A stretch of DNA of 64,000 nucleotides from an uncultured Chthonomonas sp. GTDB lineage: Bacteria > Armatimonadota > Chthonomonadetes > Chthonomonadales > CAJBBX01. Location: assembly GCA_903951425.1 (NCBI GenBank), contig CAJBBX010000148.1, positions 1-64,000 of the forward strand. Direction: 5' to 3'. The notes under the pieces are model-generated. The model had not been told where the DNA came from. It searched no databases and was given only the letters and a program-made list of their open reading frames with translations. Below are positions 37,718 to 46,238 of the stretch, one piece after another. Positions within the stretch are counted from its first letter, which is position 1. Each line of letters starts with the position of its first letter. The position numbers and the translations under genes are program-made.

Positions 37718-38019
37718 GCGCCTCGGCGGCGACGACGCCTGCGGGCCCAGGATTCCGGCCCTCCTGAGCAGCGAATCCAGTGTGGAGCGGCTGGTGCCGA
37801 TTTCATGATCCTGGAGCAGCGTTTCGCTCCGGTGGCGCACAAGGCCGTGGACAAAATCGCCGGGCACCTAACCCGGACAGATTCCCTGAGCAGTTGACAC
37901 GACCATCGCACTGACAGCTGATTGACAGATACCGCTGAATCCTGTATAGTCGTGTGCAGTCGGGCGCAGGAAGCCCGGACAACGGCCACTCGGCCACACC
38001 TATAGGAGCCACTGAAGCT
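37718..38019 (+). other. 302-base intergenic region with a strong promoter
   Basis: No gene is credible here. The notable item is the consensus promoter at 37922-37950 for the prepilin gene. A second TTGACA at 37894-37899 has no matching -10. The stretch 37780-37860 can be read on the minus strand as a short helix-turn-helix-like peptide, but it has no start signal and I do not call it. Confidence 0.5.
37922..37950 (+). promoter_or_regulatory. Sigma-70-type promoter for the prepilin gene
   Basis: TTGACA (37922-37927, perfect -35) and TATAGT (37945-37950, five of six -10 bases) are separated by the ideal 17 bases. Transcription would start near 37957, giving a leader of about 60 bases before the ATG at 38020. 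It is the best consensus promoter seen in the window, which suggests the pilin-like gene is strongly expressed. Confidence 0.8.
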
Positions 38020-38817
38020 ATGCGACGCAACACGGCTTTCACCCTGATCGAGCTGCTGGTCGTGATCGCGATCATCGCGATCCTCGCGGCGATCCTCTTC
38101 CCGGTCTTTGCTCAGGCACGGGAGAAGGCCCGCCAGACAAGCTGCGTCTCCAACCAGAAGCAGCTACTCACCTCAATGCTGATGTACGTGCAGGACTACG
38201 ACGAGAAGTTCCACCGCATCAAGTGCGGCGCGGCCTCGTTCAACAGCAACCCGCCCGGAGCGCCCGACCAGATGTTCGGCTCCGAGAACATGCTGTTTCC
38301 CTACGTGAAGAACGGCGGCGTCTGGAAGTGCCCGTCGGACTCCATCATCCGGGATGACTGCGGCACGGATCGCTACGGCACCGGCGTGGGCTATCCCATC
38401 AGCTACTCATGGACCCACTTCCAGGCCAGTTCACCGAACCAGTGCTTCGGCCTCTTCGCCTACTACAACGCCGATGACTCCCGCCGCCAGGCCGTCGTGG
38501 GCGCGCCCGCCGAGACCGTCTGCATGTACGAGTTCTGGACGACGCTCAGCTACTCGCGCTATTTCTCCTACTGGCGCTGGAACAATGCCGACATCGCCAG
38601 CCCCACGTGGCCCACCGGCCCGAACTACTTCACGGCCAACTGGTGCGGGACTGGCGACGCCAAGCTGACCATCGGCGCCCACAGCGGCTTGACTAACTTC
38701 GGCTTTGCCGACGGCCACGTCAAGGCCCTGAAGCGCACGTCGCTCATGCGGGTGGTGAGCGGCAACTGGGACGGCTCGCGGCCTAACCTGATCCACTACA
38801 GCGAGTCCTACAAGTAG
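38020..38817 (+). CDS. DUF1559-type prepilin-like protein
   Basis: 265-aa type IV pilin or pseudopilin-like protein. The N terminus [18 protein letters not shown] is a class III prepilin leader with the essential Glu at position +5 of the mature helix. The residue before the Phe is Ala, not the usual Gly. After the helix comes [16 protein letters not shown], a phrase frequent in Armatimonadota. The C-terminal domain ends with the [13 protein letters not shown] element typical of DUF1559 proteins. TAGGAG lies 11 bases before the ATG and a consensus promoter lies upstream. Such proteins occur in many paralogues and are thought to form surface structures, but no pilus machinery is in the window. 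Probably co-transcribed with the small membrane protein 13 bases downstream. Confidence 0.9.
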   Translation: MRRNTAFTLIELLVVIAIIAILAAILFPVFAQAREKARQTSCVSNQKQLLTSMLMYVQDYDEKFHRIKCGAASFNSNPPGAPDQMFGSENMLFPYVKNGGVWKCPSDSIIRDDCGTDRYGTGVGYPISYSWTHFQASSPNQCFGLFAYYNADDSRRQAVVGAPAETVCMYEFWTTLSYSRYFSYWRWNNADIASPTWPTGPNYFTANWCGTGDAKLTIGAHSGLTNFGFADGHVKALKRTSLMRVVSGNWDGSRPNLIHYSESYK

Positions 38818-38830
38818 TCGAAGGGAGCCG

Positions 38831-39088
38831 ATGATGGCAGTTTCGTCCGGCGAGGGCTCCGGCCCCAACAAGACGGTGATCGTCATAGTCGCGCTGGTCC
38901 TTGCGCTCGCGGCCGCGGCTTTCTCCATCACCAAGACGGTAACCGCCAACCAGGGCAGGAGTGTCGGCACTCTGGGCGGTATCGTCGGCAAGGCCGAGGC
39001 CATGAAGGGCGCCCAGCAGGAGGGCCGGCAGGCGGCTCCCAAGGGCGCTGATCCGCTCTCCGGCGCACCTTCCGGCCAGGGCGAATAG
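38831..39088 (+). CDS. Small membrane protein downstream of the prepilin
   Basis: 85 aa. One transmembrane helix at about residues 15-34 (VIVIVALVLALAAAAFSITK) is flanked by a short polar N terminus and a Gly/Ala/Gln-rich disordered tail. No family recognised; this layout is common for genes placed after DUF1559 prepilins. GGGAG lies 4-8 bases before the ATG (a second ATG follows at 38834). A terminator hairpin begins 16 bases after the stop, so the pair forms a two-gene unit. Confidence 0.6.
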   Translation: MMAVSSGEGSGPNKTVIVIVALVLALAAAAFSITKTVTANQGRSVGTLGGIVGKAEAMKGAQQEGRQAAPKGADPLSGAPSGQGE

Positions 39089-39104
39089 CCGGTAGCGACA
39101 CCGG

Positions 39105-39137
39105 ACGGGGGAGGAGCCGCCATGGTTCCTCCCCCGT
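39105..39137 (+). terminator. Terminator hairpin after the prepilin unit
   Basis: ACGGGGGAGGAGCC (39105-39118) pairs with GGTTCCTCCCCCGT (39124-39137): 14 bp with one G-U wobble and a 5-base loop. No T-run follows. Because the helicase frame stays open through this hairpin, it also argues for the later helicase start at 39176. Confidence 0.75.
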
Positions 39138-39175
39138 CGCGCATCAGTGCCCCCGCGTCTGCGATAATGTACGCC

Positions 39176-42100
39176 ATGTCTGATGACGGCTTGGGCGCCC
39201 TCCACGATCCGACGCGCACCTGGTTCGCTGCCACCTTCGGCGAGCCGACGCAGGCGCAGCAGATGGGCTGGCCCGCCATCGCCGGCGGCGAGTCCTGCCT
39301 GCTCCTTGCCCCCACCGGCTCCGGCAAGACCCTGGCGGCCTTCCTGGTGGCCATCGATCGCCTCCTCTTCGAGCCGCCGCCCCATCCCGACCATCGGTGC
39401 CGCGTCGTCTACGTCTCCCCGCTGAAGGCGCTGGCTGTCGACGTGGAGAAGAACCTGCGGCGTCCCCTGGCCGGCGTGGCCCGCGCCGCCGAGGCCCTGG
39501 GAGTGGCGCACCACGCGCCGCAGATCGCTGTACGCACCGGCGACACGCCCGCCCGCGACCGAGCTCGCTTCCGATCGCACCCGGCCGATATCCTCATCAC
39601 CACGCCCGAGTCGCTCTTCCTCATGCTCACCTCCACCGCCCGCGAGGCCCTGCGCAGCGTGGAGTGGGTGATCGTGGACGAAATCCACGCCATGGTGGCC
39701 ACCAAGCGCGGCACGCACCTTTCGCTGACGTTGGAGCGGCTGGAGGAGAACATCGGGCGTCCGCTCCGGCGCATCGGCTTATCGGCCACAGTGCGTCCGG
39801 CCGAGGAGGTGGCGCGGTTCCTGGGCGGCCAGTGCGGAGAGCCGCCGGCGCCTCGCCCGGTACGGCTCATCGATGCAGGCTCGGTGCGGCGCTGGGACCT
39901 GGCGGTCGTTACGCCGTCGGACCACACGCCCGGCTCGGCGCCGCTACCCGAAGTGGTGGCCGCCCGGCGCAAGCGCAAGGACAGGGGCGAGGGCCCCCGT
40001 GTGCTCTCCTTCTGGGGTGAGCCCACCACTGGTGCGTGGCCCACGCTGCAGCCCATGATCCTCGACCTGATCCGGGCGCACAAGACCACGCTCGTCTTCG
40101 TGAATAACCGCCGCCTGGCCGAGCGCCTGGCCATCGCGCTGAACGAGATCGCCGGCGAGGTGATCGCATACGCCCACCACGGCTCCATCGCCCGCGAGAA
40201 GCGGCTCACCATCGAGCACGACCTGAAGTCCGGCAGGCTACCCGCCATCGTCTGCACCTCGTCGCTGGAACTGGGCATCGACATGGGCAGCATCGACCTC
40301 GTCGTGCAGGTCGAGGCCCCGCCGTCGGTCTCTGCCGGCCTGCAGCGCGTGGGGCGTGCGGGGCACCAGGTGGGCGCCTCCAGCAAGGGCATCATCATCC
40401 CCAAGTTCCGCGACGACCTGCTCGCCTCGGCCGCCGTGGCCGAGCGGATGCTGGCAGGCGACGTGGAGCCCATGCGCTACCCGCGATGCCCGCTGGACGT
40501 GCTGGCGCAGCAGATCGTGGCCATCGCGGCCATGGACGACCGGCACATCGACGACCTCGCGGCCCTCGTTCGCCGGGCCGCGCCCTACGCCGACCTGCCC
40601 GAGGCCTCCTTCCTCGCCGTGCTGGACATGCTCAGCGGCAAGTACCCGTCCGACGCCTTCGCCGAGCTTCGCCCGCGCATCACCTGGAACCGGCTCAGCG
40701 GGCTCGTCACCGCCCGCGAAGGCGCCCGCCGCCTGGCCGTCAGCAACAGCGGCAGCATCCCCGACCGGGGCCTCTTTGGCGTCTTCATGGCCGGTTCGGA
40801 GCCCGGCAAGGGGCGGGTGGGCGAGCTCGACGAGATCATGGTCTACGAGACCCGCGTCAACGACGTCATCGTCCTCGGGGCCAGTAGCTGGCGCGTGGAG
40901 GAGATCGGCCCGGACAAGGTGACGGTCACCCCCGCGCCCGGCGTTCCCGGACGCACGCCCTTCTGGCACGGGGAGGGCGTAGGCCGCCCGCCGGAGCTGG
41001 GTAGGGCCATCGGCAGCCTCAGCCGCCGCCTGCTGGAGGGCACCCAGGCCGAGGGCGAGGCCCTGCTTACCGGGAGCCACGCCCTGGGGCGCGAGGCGGG
41101 CCGGGAGCTGATCTCCTACCTCCGCTCGCAGGTCTCCGCCGCCGGGGCCGCGCCTGACGACCGGACGATCCTCATCGAGCGGTGCAAGGACGAGAACGAC
41201 GACTGGCGGGTCTGCCTCCTGAGCCCGCTGGGAGCGCGCATCCTGGCGCCCTGGGCCATGGCCGTGGCCGCCACCATCCACGACGCGACGGGCCTTGAGC
41301 CGGACATCCTCTGGACCGACAACGGCATCGTGGTGCGCCTGCCCAACTCCGAGGCTCCGCCCGACGCCTCCTGGTTCACCCCGGAGCCGCACAGCGTCGA
41401 GGCCCTCGTCATGCGGCAGCTCTCCGTGGGCGGAGGTGGGGCGAGGGCCGCCGTGCAGGGCGCCCCGGTCAACGCGCTCTTCGCCTCCCGTTTCCGCGAG
41501 GCCGCCCAGCGGGCCCTCCTCCTGCCCCACGGCAAGATCGGCGAGCGCACGCCCCTCTGGCGCCAGCGCAAGCGCGCCGCCGACCTGCTGCACGTTGCCG
41601 GGAGGCATCCTTCGTTCCCCATCGTCATGGAGGCCTTCCGCGAGTGCATGGCGGACTTCTTCGATATGCCCGCCCTCCACGAGACGCTGGAGCGGCTCGA
41701 GGATGGCTCCATGCGCGCCGTGGTGGCCGACACGCGGTCGCCCTCGCCTATGGCCGCCTCGCTGCTCTTCAGCTACGTGGGCAACTTCATGTACGAGGGC
41801 GACGCGCCCATCGCCGAGCGCCGGGCGCAGGCCCTGACCATCGATCCGGTGCAGCTCAAGCAGCTCATGGGCGACGCCGCCCTACGGGAGCTGATCTCGC
41901 CCGAAGCGCTCCACGCACTGGAGGAGGGCCTGCAACGCCTCGCGCCGGGCTACGGCGCCCGCCACATCGACGGCCTGCATGACCTGCTGCTGCGACTGGG
42001 CGACCTTACCGACGCCGAGGCGGCTGTCCGCTGCGATCCGCCCGAAGCCGCGCCGGGTTGGCTGGCCAAGCTGCGCGCTGAGCAGAGGGTGCTCCAGTTG

Positions 42101-43789
42101 CAGGTGGCCGGCGAACCACGCTGGGTGGCCGTGGAGGACGCCTCGCGCTACCGCGACGCGCTGGGCGTCGAGCTACCGGCCGACCTGCACGAGGCCTTCG
42201 CCCTGCCAGTTCCCGACCCGCTGGATGATCTGCTCTCGCGCTACGCCCGCACGCACGGCCCCTTCACGGCGGCTGACGCGGCGGCCCGGTTCGGGCTTGG
42301 CCCGGCCGTGGCCGAAGGCGCATTGAGGACGCTGGAGGCCCACGGGCGCCTCATCTCCGGCGCGTTCCGGCCCGGTAGGCGCGGTCTGGAGTGGTGCGAG
42401 GCCGACGTGCTGCGCTCCCTGCGCGGCCGATCGCTGGCCAAGCTCCGCATGGAGGTCGAGCCCGTCTCTGGCGCGGCCCTGACCCGGTACTTGCTCGCCC
42501 ACCACGGCGTGGAGCCACTCGTGGGCGACGCCGAGCGCGGCGCGTCCGGCGTCACCGCCACCCAGCGCGACCTGCTGGAGGCGATCCGGCTGCTGGAGGG
42601 TGCGCCCATCGCCGTGGCGGCGCTGGAGACCAGCGTGCTGCCCGCCCGCGTGCGCGGCTACGATCCCCGCGACCTTGACCTGCTGACGGCCACGGGCCAG
42701 GTGGTCTGGCAGGGCGATGGGGGAGCCGGCGCCCAAGACGGCCGCATGCGGCTCTACCTGGCCGACGATGCGCCGCTCCTCGCTCGTTCGGTCCCGTCTG
42801 ATCGGACGGACCCGCTGGAGCGTGCCGTCGTCCAGGCCCTCCAGTCGCGAGGGGCCTCCTTCACACTGCAGCTTGCTACCGATGTGGGGCAGCCGCCGGC
42901 GGCGGTGACCGAGGCCGTCTGGCGGCTGGTCTGGGCAGGTGTGGTCACCAACGACACGCTGGCTCCCGTGCGGGGGCTGGTCTCCCCGGCCACGGCGTCG
43001 CGGCGCTCCAGGCCCATGGTGCGGCCGCGTCACGTGCCCATCGTGCTGGGTGGCTTGCCGTGGCTTGCGCGTCCGACGGAGGCTCCCGGCCGGTGGTCGG
43101 TCCTGGCCTGGCCCGAGACCTCGCCCGCCGTACGTGCCGCCGCGCAGGTGGAGATGCTGCTCGCCAGGCACGGCGTGCTAATGCGCGAGGCAGTCACGCC
43201 CGACGAGGTGGAGGGCGGCTACCCGGCGGCGTATGGCGTCATGCGCGCCATGGAGGACGCCGGCAGGGCGCGCCGGGGTTACTTCGTGGCGGGCCTGGCC
43301 GGGGCACAGTTCGCGCAGACGGGCTCCGCCGACGCCCTCCGCCGCTTTCGGGACCCCGGCGCCGAGCCGGTCGGCCATCTGTTGGCCTCGCTGGACCCGG
43401 CCAACCCATACGGCGCCACGTTGCCCTGGCCCGACCGCCCCGACGGCCGAAAGCCTGCGCGCATGGCCAACACCTGGCTGGCGCTGCTGGACGGCTGCCC
43501 TGCCGCGTGGCTGGGGCGAGGCGGCCACACGCTGCTGCTCTACCCGACCGAGGCCGACTGGCGGGACCATCGCGAATGGGCCGACACCGTGGCCGGCGCC
43601 CTGGCGGCGGCGGTGCAGCTCGGGCGTCTGCCGAGCCTTACGATCCGCGAGGCCGACGGCATCTCGCTGGTCCGCGAGTCCGAGGAGGGTGGCCCGGTGG
43701 AACTACCGCCGCACGTGGCGCGGTTGGCCGAGGCCCTCGACCGCGCAGGCTTCCGCCGAACAGGCAAGGGCTGGTTTATGCGGGCATAG
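39176..43789 (+). CDS. lhr: Lhr-type large DEAD/DEAH-box helicase
   Basis: 1537 aa, close to the 1538 aa of E. coli Lhr, so the full-length bacterial form with the C-terminal extension. ATP-dependent 3'-5' DNA helicase linked to repair. Motif I is APTGSGKT (about residue 44), motif Ia YVSPLKALAVD, motif II VDEIHAM, motif III LSATV. RecA domain 2 includes TLVFVNNRRLAERLAI, CTSSLELGIDMGSIDLVVQ and the motif VI QRVGRAGHQVG. Winged-helix and Lhr-core domains follow to about 870, then the C-terminal repeats of winged-helix type. ATG 39176 is chosen because the longer frame crosses the hairpin at 39105. No ribosome site is seen, but GATAAT lies 8-13 bases upstream, so the mRNA could be leaderless. 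Confidence 0.93.
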   Translation: MSDDGLGALHDPTRTWFAATFGEPTQAQQMGWPAIAGGESCLLLAPTGSGKTLAAFLVAIDRLLFEPPPHPDHRCRVVYVSPLKALAVDVEKNLRRPLAGVARAAEALGVAHHAPQIAVRTGDTPARDRARFRSHPADILITTPESLFLMLTSTAREALRSVEWVIVDEIHAMVATKRGTHLSLTLERLEENIGRPLRRIGLSATVRPAEEVARFLGGQCGEPPAPRPVRLIDAGSVRRWDLAVVTPSDHTPGSAPLPEVVAARRKRKDRGEGPRVLSFWGEPTTGAWPTLQPMILDLIRAHKTTLVFVNNRRLAERLAIALNEIAGEVIAYAHHGSIAREKRLTIEHDLKSGRLPAIVCTSSLELGIDMGSIDLVVQVEAPPSVSAGLQRVGRAGHQVGASSKGIIIPKFRDDLLASAAVAERMLAGDVEPMRYPRCPLDVLAQQIVAIAAMDDRHIDDLAALVRRAAPYADLPEASFLAVLDMLSGKYPSDAFAELRPRITWNRLSGLVTAREGARRLAVSNSGSIPDRGLFGVFMAGSEPGKGRVGELDEIMVYETRVNDVIVLGASSWRVEEIGPDKVTVTPAPGVPGRTPFWHGEGVGRPPELGRAIGSLSRRLLEGTQAEGEALLTGSHALGREAGRELISYLRSQVSAAGAAPDDRTILIERCKDENDDWRVCLLSPLGARILAPWAMAVAATIHDATGLEPDILWTDNGIVVRLPNSEAPPDASWFTPEPHSVEALVMRQLSVGGGGARAAVQGAPVNALFASRFREAAQRALLLPHGKIGERTPLWRQRKRAADLLHVAGRHPSFPIVMEAFRECMADFFDMPALHETLERLEDGSMRAVVADTRSPSPMAASLLFSYVGNFMYEGDAPIAERRAQALTIDPVQLKQLMGDAALRELISPEALHALEEGLQRLAPGYGARHIDGLHDLLLRLGDLTDAEAAVRCDPPEAAPGWLAKLRAEQRVLQLQVAGEPRWVAVEDASRYRDALGVELPADLHEAFALPVPDPLDDLLSRYARTHGPFTAADAAARFGLGPAVAEGALRTLEAHGRLISGAFRPGRRGLEWCEADVLRSLRGRSLAKLRMEVEPVSGAALTRYLLAHHGVEPLVGDAERGASGVTATQRDLLEAIRLLEGAPIAVAALETSVLPARVRGYDPRDLDLLTATGQVVWQGDGGAGAQDGRMRLYLADDAPLLARSVPSDRTDPLERAVVQALQSRGASFTLQLATDVGQPPAAVTEAVWRLVWAGVVTNDTLAPVRGLVSPATASRRSRPMVRPRHVPIVLGGLPWLARPTEAPGRWSVLAWPETSPAVRAAAQVEMLLARHGVLMREAVTPDEVEGGYPAAYGVMRAMEDAGRARRGYFVAGLAGAQFAQTGSADALRRFRDPGAEPVGHLLASLDPANPYGATLPWPDRPDGRKPARMANTWLALLDGCPAAWLGRGGHTLLLYPTEADWRDHREWADTVAGALAAAVQLGRLPSLTIREADGISLVRESEEGGPVELPPHVARLAEALDRAGFRRTGKGWFMRA

Positions 43790-43843
43790 AGTGCTGGGGG
43801 CAGCGCGGCGCGGATGGAGTATGCTCCGATCGGGAGGATGGCG

Positions 43844-44381
43844 ATGTTCAGGGAGGAGAAAGCCACGGCCGTTGCAGCGCTTCTGCTCGAATGGGCGGGC
43901 GGAGCCTTGGATGACCTGAAGCTCATGTACCTTGCTGACCGTGATGCGTTTCGCCGCTTTGGAACGACGATCACGGGTGATCGGTACTTCTCCATGAAGA
44001 ACGGCCCGATCCTGAGCGCCACACTGGACCTGATGACCCCGCGGTCACGACGACACGGCCACGGTCTGGCGAGACCACATCGACCTTCCGGCGCGCTACC
44101 AGATCAGGCTGCTGCGGCCGATGGATGCGTCGCCCGTGCTCTCGCGCGCTGAGGTCGCCATTGTGCGGAGCGCCCATGATCCGTACGGCGCCTGGGACGA
44201 GTGGCGTCTGGTGGAGTTCGCCCACAACCTGCCAGAGTACACGCCGACCCCGCATACCTCGATCCCGATCCCGCTTACCGAGGTGCTGAGCGGCCTGGGT
44301 CTCAATGAGAGCGCCATCGCCGGCCGCCTCGCCGCCGACCGGCAGCACGACGCAATGGACCGGCTCCTCGCGTCCGCATAG
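43844..44381 (+). pseudogene. Panacea (DUF4065)-domain antitoxin-like gene, frameshifted
   Basis: The first reading frame gives MFREEKATAVAALLLEWAGG, LKLMYLADRDAFRRFG and ITGDRYFSMKNGPILSATLDLM, the recognisable N-terminal two-thirds of a Panacea antitoxin domain. After the CCCC run at 44037-44040 homology continues in the +1 frame as RGHDDTATVWRDHIDL through EWRLVEFAHNLPEY to the stop at 44379-44381. One extra C in that run explains the shift. GGGAGG lies 6 bases before ATG 43844. In intact systems such antitoxins neutralise an adjacent toxin; here the following gene is also broken. Sequencing error is possible, but two independent shifts in neighbouring genes favour decay. Confidence 0.75.
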
Positions 44382-44393
44382 CCTTGAGAGCCT

Positions 44394-44783
44394 ATGCCGG
44401 CTTACGTTCGTCCTGGACATTCCCGGTGAGCGAACGGACCACCCGTGGATGGTGTTATCGGACGGCGATGACGAAGGGCTGGTCGCGGTGGTGATGCTCA
44501 CCGGCGTGTGCGCAACGTCGGCGATCCGGAGTGTCAGTTCGGCGCTCGGGTACGGCTCGCCGATGACTTCTTCACATCCATGCCCTGGTGTGTTTACTTC
44601 GCTCGGGCCAGAGTCGCCCAGGTCACGGCCATTGATCGAGTCCTGTCGGGGAGCAGTGTACGGATCACCACCGGTGAGATGTTGTCTGGGGTGTGGCGCC
44701 GCATCAGACGGGCTCTCGCCGTGTCCGACGCCGTGCCGCCGGAAGTGAGCCGGTATTGCCGAACCCTCGGCTGGCATTCCTGA
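44394..44783 (+). pseudogene. Toxin-like partner of the Panacea gene, frameshifted
   Basis: Two frames give one continuous protein. The first reads LTFVLDIPGERTDHPWMVLSDGDDEG then VAVVMLTGV. After the GTGTG at 44506-44510 the sense resumes in another frame as RNVGDPECQFGARVRLADDFFTSMPWCVYFARARV and ends RRALAVSDAVPPEVSRYC before the stop at 44781-44783. A 2-base insertion (GT) explains the break. The pattern HPW-VLS, then LTG, then an F-T-P-V-Y-ARA strand resembles small beta-barrel proteins that sit beside Panacea antitoxins; I recall the family but cannot name it. The start is uncertain: ATG 44394 is out of frame with the first segment, so a third small lesion may exist there. Confidence 0.55.
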
Positions 44784-44877
44784 TAGGCACGCTCTCGCCC
44801 ACCCAAGCCGCATGCCGTCAGGTCGAGTACTGACCCGCACGGCCCGTGGGTCGAGAGCCGGCCCGCGGGCGCCCTGC

Positions 44878-46224
44878 CTACGGACGAACCGAGACCACTC
44901 CTGCTGTCATCTGCTTCTGCACCTCAGCGACGGCTCGCGCCAACTGGGTGTCGTTCTTGGTGTCCTCGAAGTCCTGGTCCAGCCAGAGCTTCGACTGCTC
45001 TACCTCGATGTCGGGCGCGATGCCGCCCGTGTTGAAGATGGGCCGGTGCTCCTCGTCGAACTTGTTGTTGATGTCGCGGCCGCTGGGCGTGAAGTACTTG
45101 GCCGTGGTGAGGCGCAGGGCCGTATCGTTGGCCAGCGGGAAGAGCGTCTGCACCAGGCCCTTGCCAAAAGTGTGCTTGCCCACCAGCGTCCCGGCCTTCG
45201 TGTCCTTGATGGCGCCCGCCACGATCTCGCTGGCGCTGGCGCTGCTCTCGTTGATCAGCACCACGATGGGAATGCCCGAGTACCGCTGGACACGGCGGGT
45301 GCGAATCGCAGCCCGACGGCCGTTCTTCTCCTGCACCAGGACGACGGGGCCAGAGTTCACGAACCGGCTCGCGACCTCAACCGCGGCGGTCAACAGCCCG
45401 CCCGGGTTGAAGCGCAGGTCGAAGACGAGTCCCTTCATGCCCTGCGCCTTCAGGTCCGAGACGGCCTTGTCGAGCTGGACGGCGCTCTTCTCGTTAAACT
45501 CGTTCAGAACGATGTGACCCACCTTCCTGGCCGGGTCCGCCATCTTGCTCGTCACTACCGGCGGCTCGATATGCATGCGTGTCAGGAGGAAGCGGATTGG
45601 CTTGGGAGCGCCGCGGCGGAGCATGGTGATCGTCACCCGGGTTCCCTTGGGCCCCTTGATGAGCTTCACCACGCTGCTGATGTCCATGCCCAGGGTAGGC
45701 GTGGTCTTGATGAGCTTGCCCGTCCTGATATCGTGCGTACCGACGCTGAGGATGGTGTCGCCGGCCTTGACACCGGCCTTGGTGGCCGGGCTGCCCGGCA
45801 AAGGCCGGACCACTCGCACGTCCTTGCCCACAGGCTCCAGTACGGCGCCGATGCCCTCGAAAGAGCCCTGCGTCGTCTGCTGCATCTGCCGCCACTCGTC
45901 CTGGTCCAGAAAGCCGGTGAACGGGTCATTCAGGCTGGCCAGCATGCCCTCGATGGCGGCGTAGGTGAGCTCTTTGGTTTTCTTGGCGTCGATGGCTGCC
46001 GGTGCGTACTCGTGCTTGATGACGTCGAGCGCCTCGGCGTAGGCCGCAAAGGTGGCGTCGGTGTCCTCAGCCGAGGCGGCCTGCACCCCCAGCGAGCGCA
46101 GCACCATATCGACCGGATGGCCTGATCGGCGCATCGCCCTGGGGTTCGGTCCTGAGATGATGCCCAGCAGGAACGCCGCGGATGCGAGCAGGACGACGGG
46201 CAATATGCGGGACCGGATGTTCAT
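44878..46224 (-). CDS. ctpA: C-terminal processing protease (S41, CtpA-like)
   Basis: 448-aa envelope protease. An N-terminal signal anchor (about residues 5-24, RILPVVLLASAAFLLGIISG) precedes the helical region, then a PDZ domain (about 120-205; GSFEGIGAVLEPVGKDVRV, VKAGDTILSVG) and the S41 catalytic core. The catalytic Ser is S330 in NESSASASEI and the Lys is K355 in HTFGKGLVQ, the same 25-residue spacing as in plant D1 processing protease. It trims C termini of exported proteins. ATG 46224 is preferred because AGGAGAG lies 9 bases upstream; ATG 46233 would abut it. The upstream gene on the same strand is a dead paralogue ending 15 bases away, so the two are co-transcribed. Confidence 0.93.
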   Translation of the reverse strand: MNIRSRILPVVLLASAAFLLGIISGPNPRAMRRSGHPVDMVLRSLGVQAASAEDTDATFAAYAEALDVIKHEYAPAAIDAKKTKELTYAAIEGMLASLNDPFTGFLDQDEWRQMQQTTQGSFEGIGAVLEPVGKDVRVVRPLPGSPATKAGVKAGDTILSVGTHDIRTGKLIKTTPTLGMDISSVVKLIKGPKGTRVTITMLRRGAPKPIRFLLTRMHIEPPVVTSKMADPARKVGHIVLNEFNEKSAVQLDKAVSDLKAQGMKGLVFDLRFNPGGLLTAAVEVASRFVNSGPVVLVQEKNGRRAAIRTRRVQRYSGIPIVVLINESSASASEIVAGAIKDTKAGTLVGKHTFGKGLVQTLFPLANDTALRLTTAKYFTPSGRDINNKFDEEHRPIFNTGGIAPDIEVEQSKLWLDQDFEDTKNDTQLARAVAEVQKQMTAGVVSVRP

Positions 46225-46238
46225 GGCTCTCATCTCTC

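Noticed and set aside
37780-37867. Minus-strand helix-turn-helix-like peptide upstream of the prepilin
   Set aside because: No start codon with a ribosome site, no continuation to a full domain, and its frame runs into the antisense of the SGNH hydrolase gene.
39122-39175. Extended N terminus for the Lhr helicase starting at 39122
   Set aside because: It would be translated from inside the terminator hairpin at 39105-39137 and adds residues without family support.
40238-41680. 480-codon open frame on the minus strand
   Set aside because: Entirely antisense to the Lhr helicase gene, which has all its motifs in order; no plausible domain in the antisense product.
44832-44852. GACCC/GGGTC inverted repeat between the broken toxin-like gene and ctpA as a terminator
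   Set aside because: Only 5 bp plus a bulged 4-bp inner stem and no T-run; too weak to claim.
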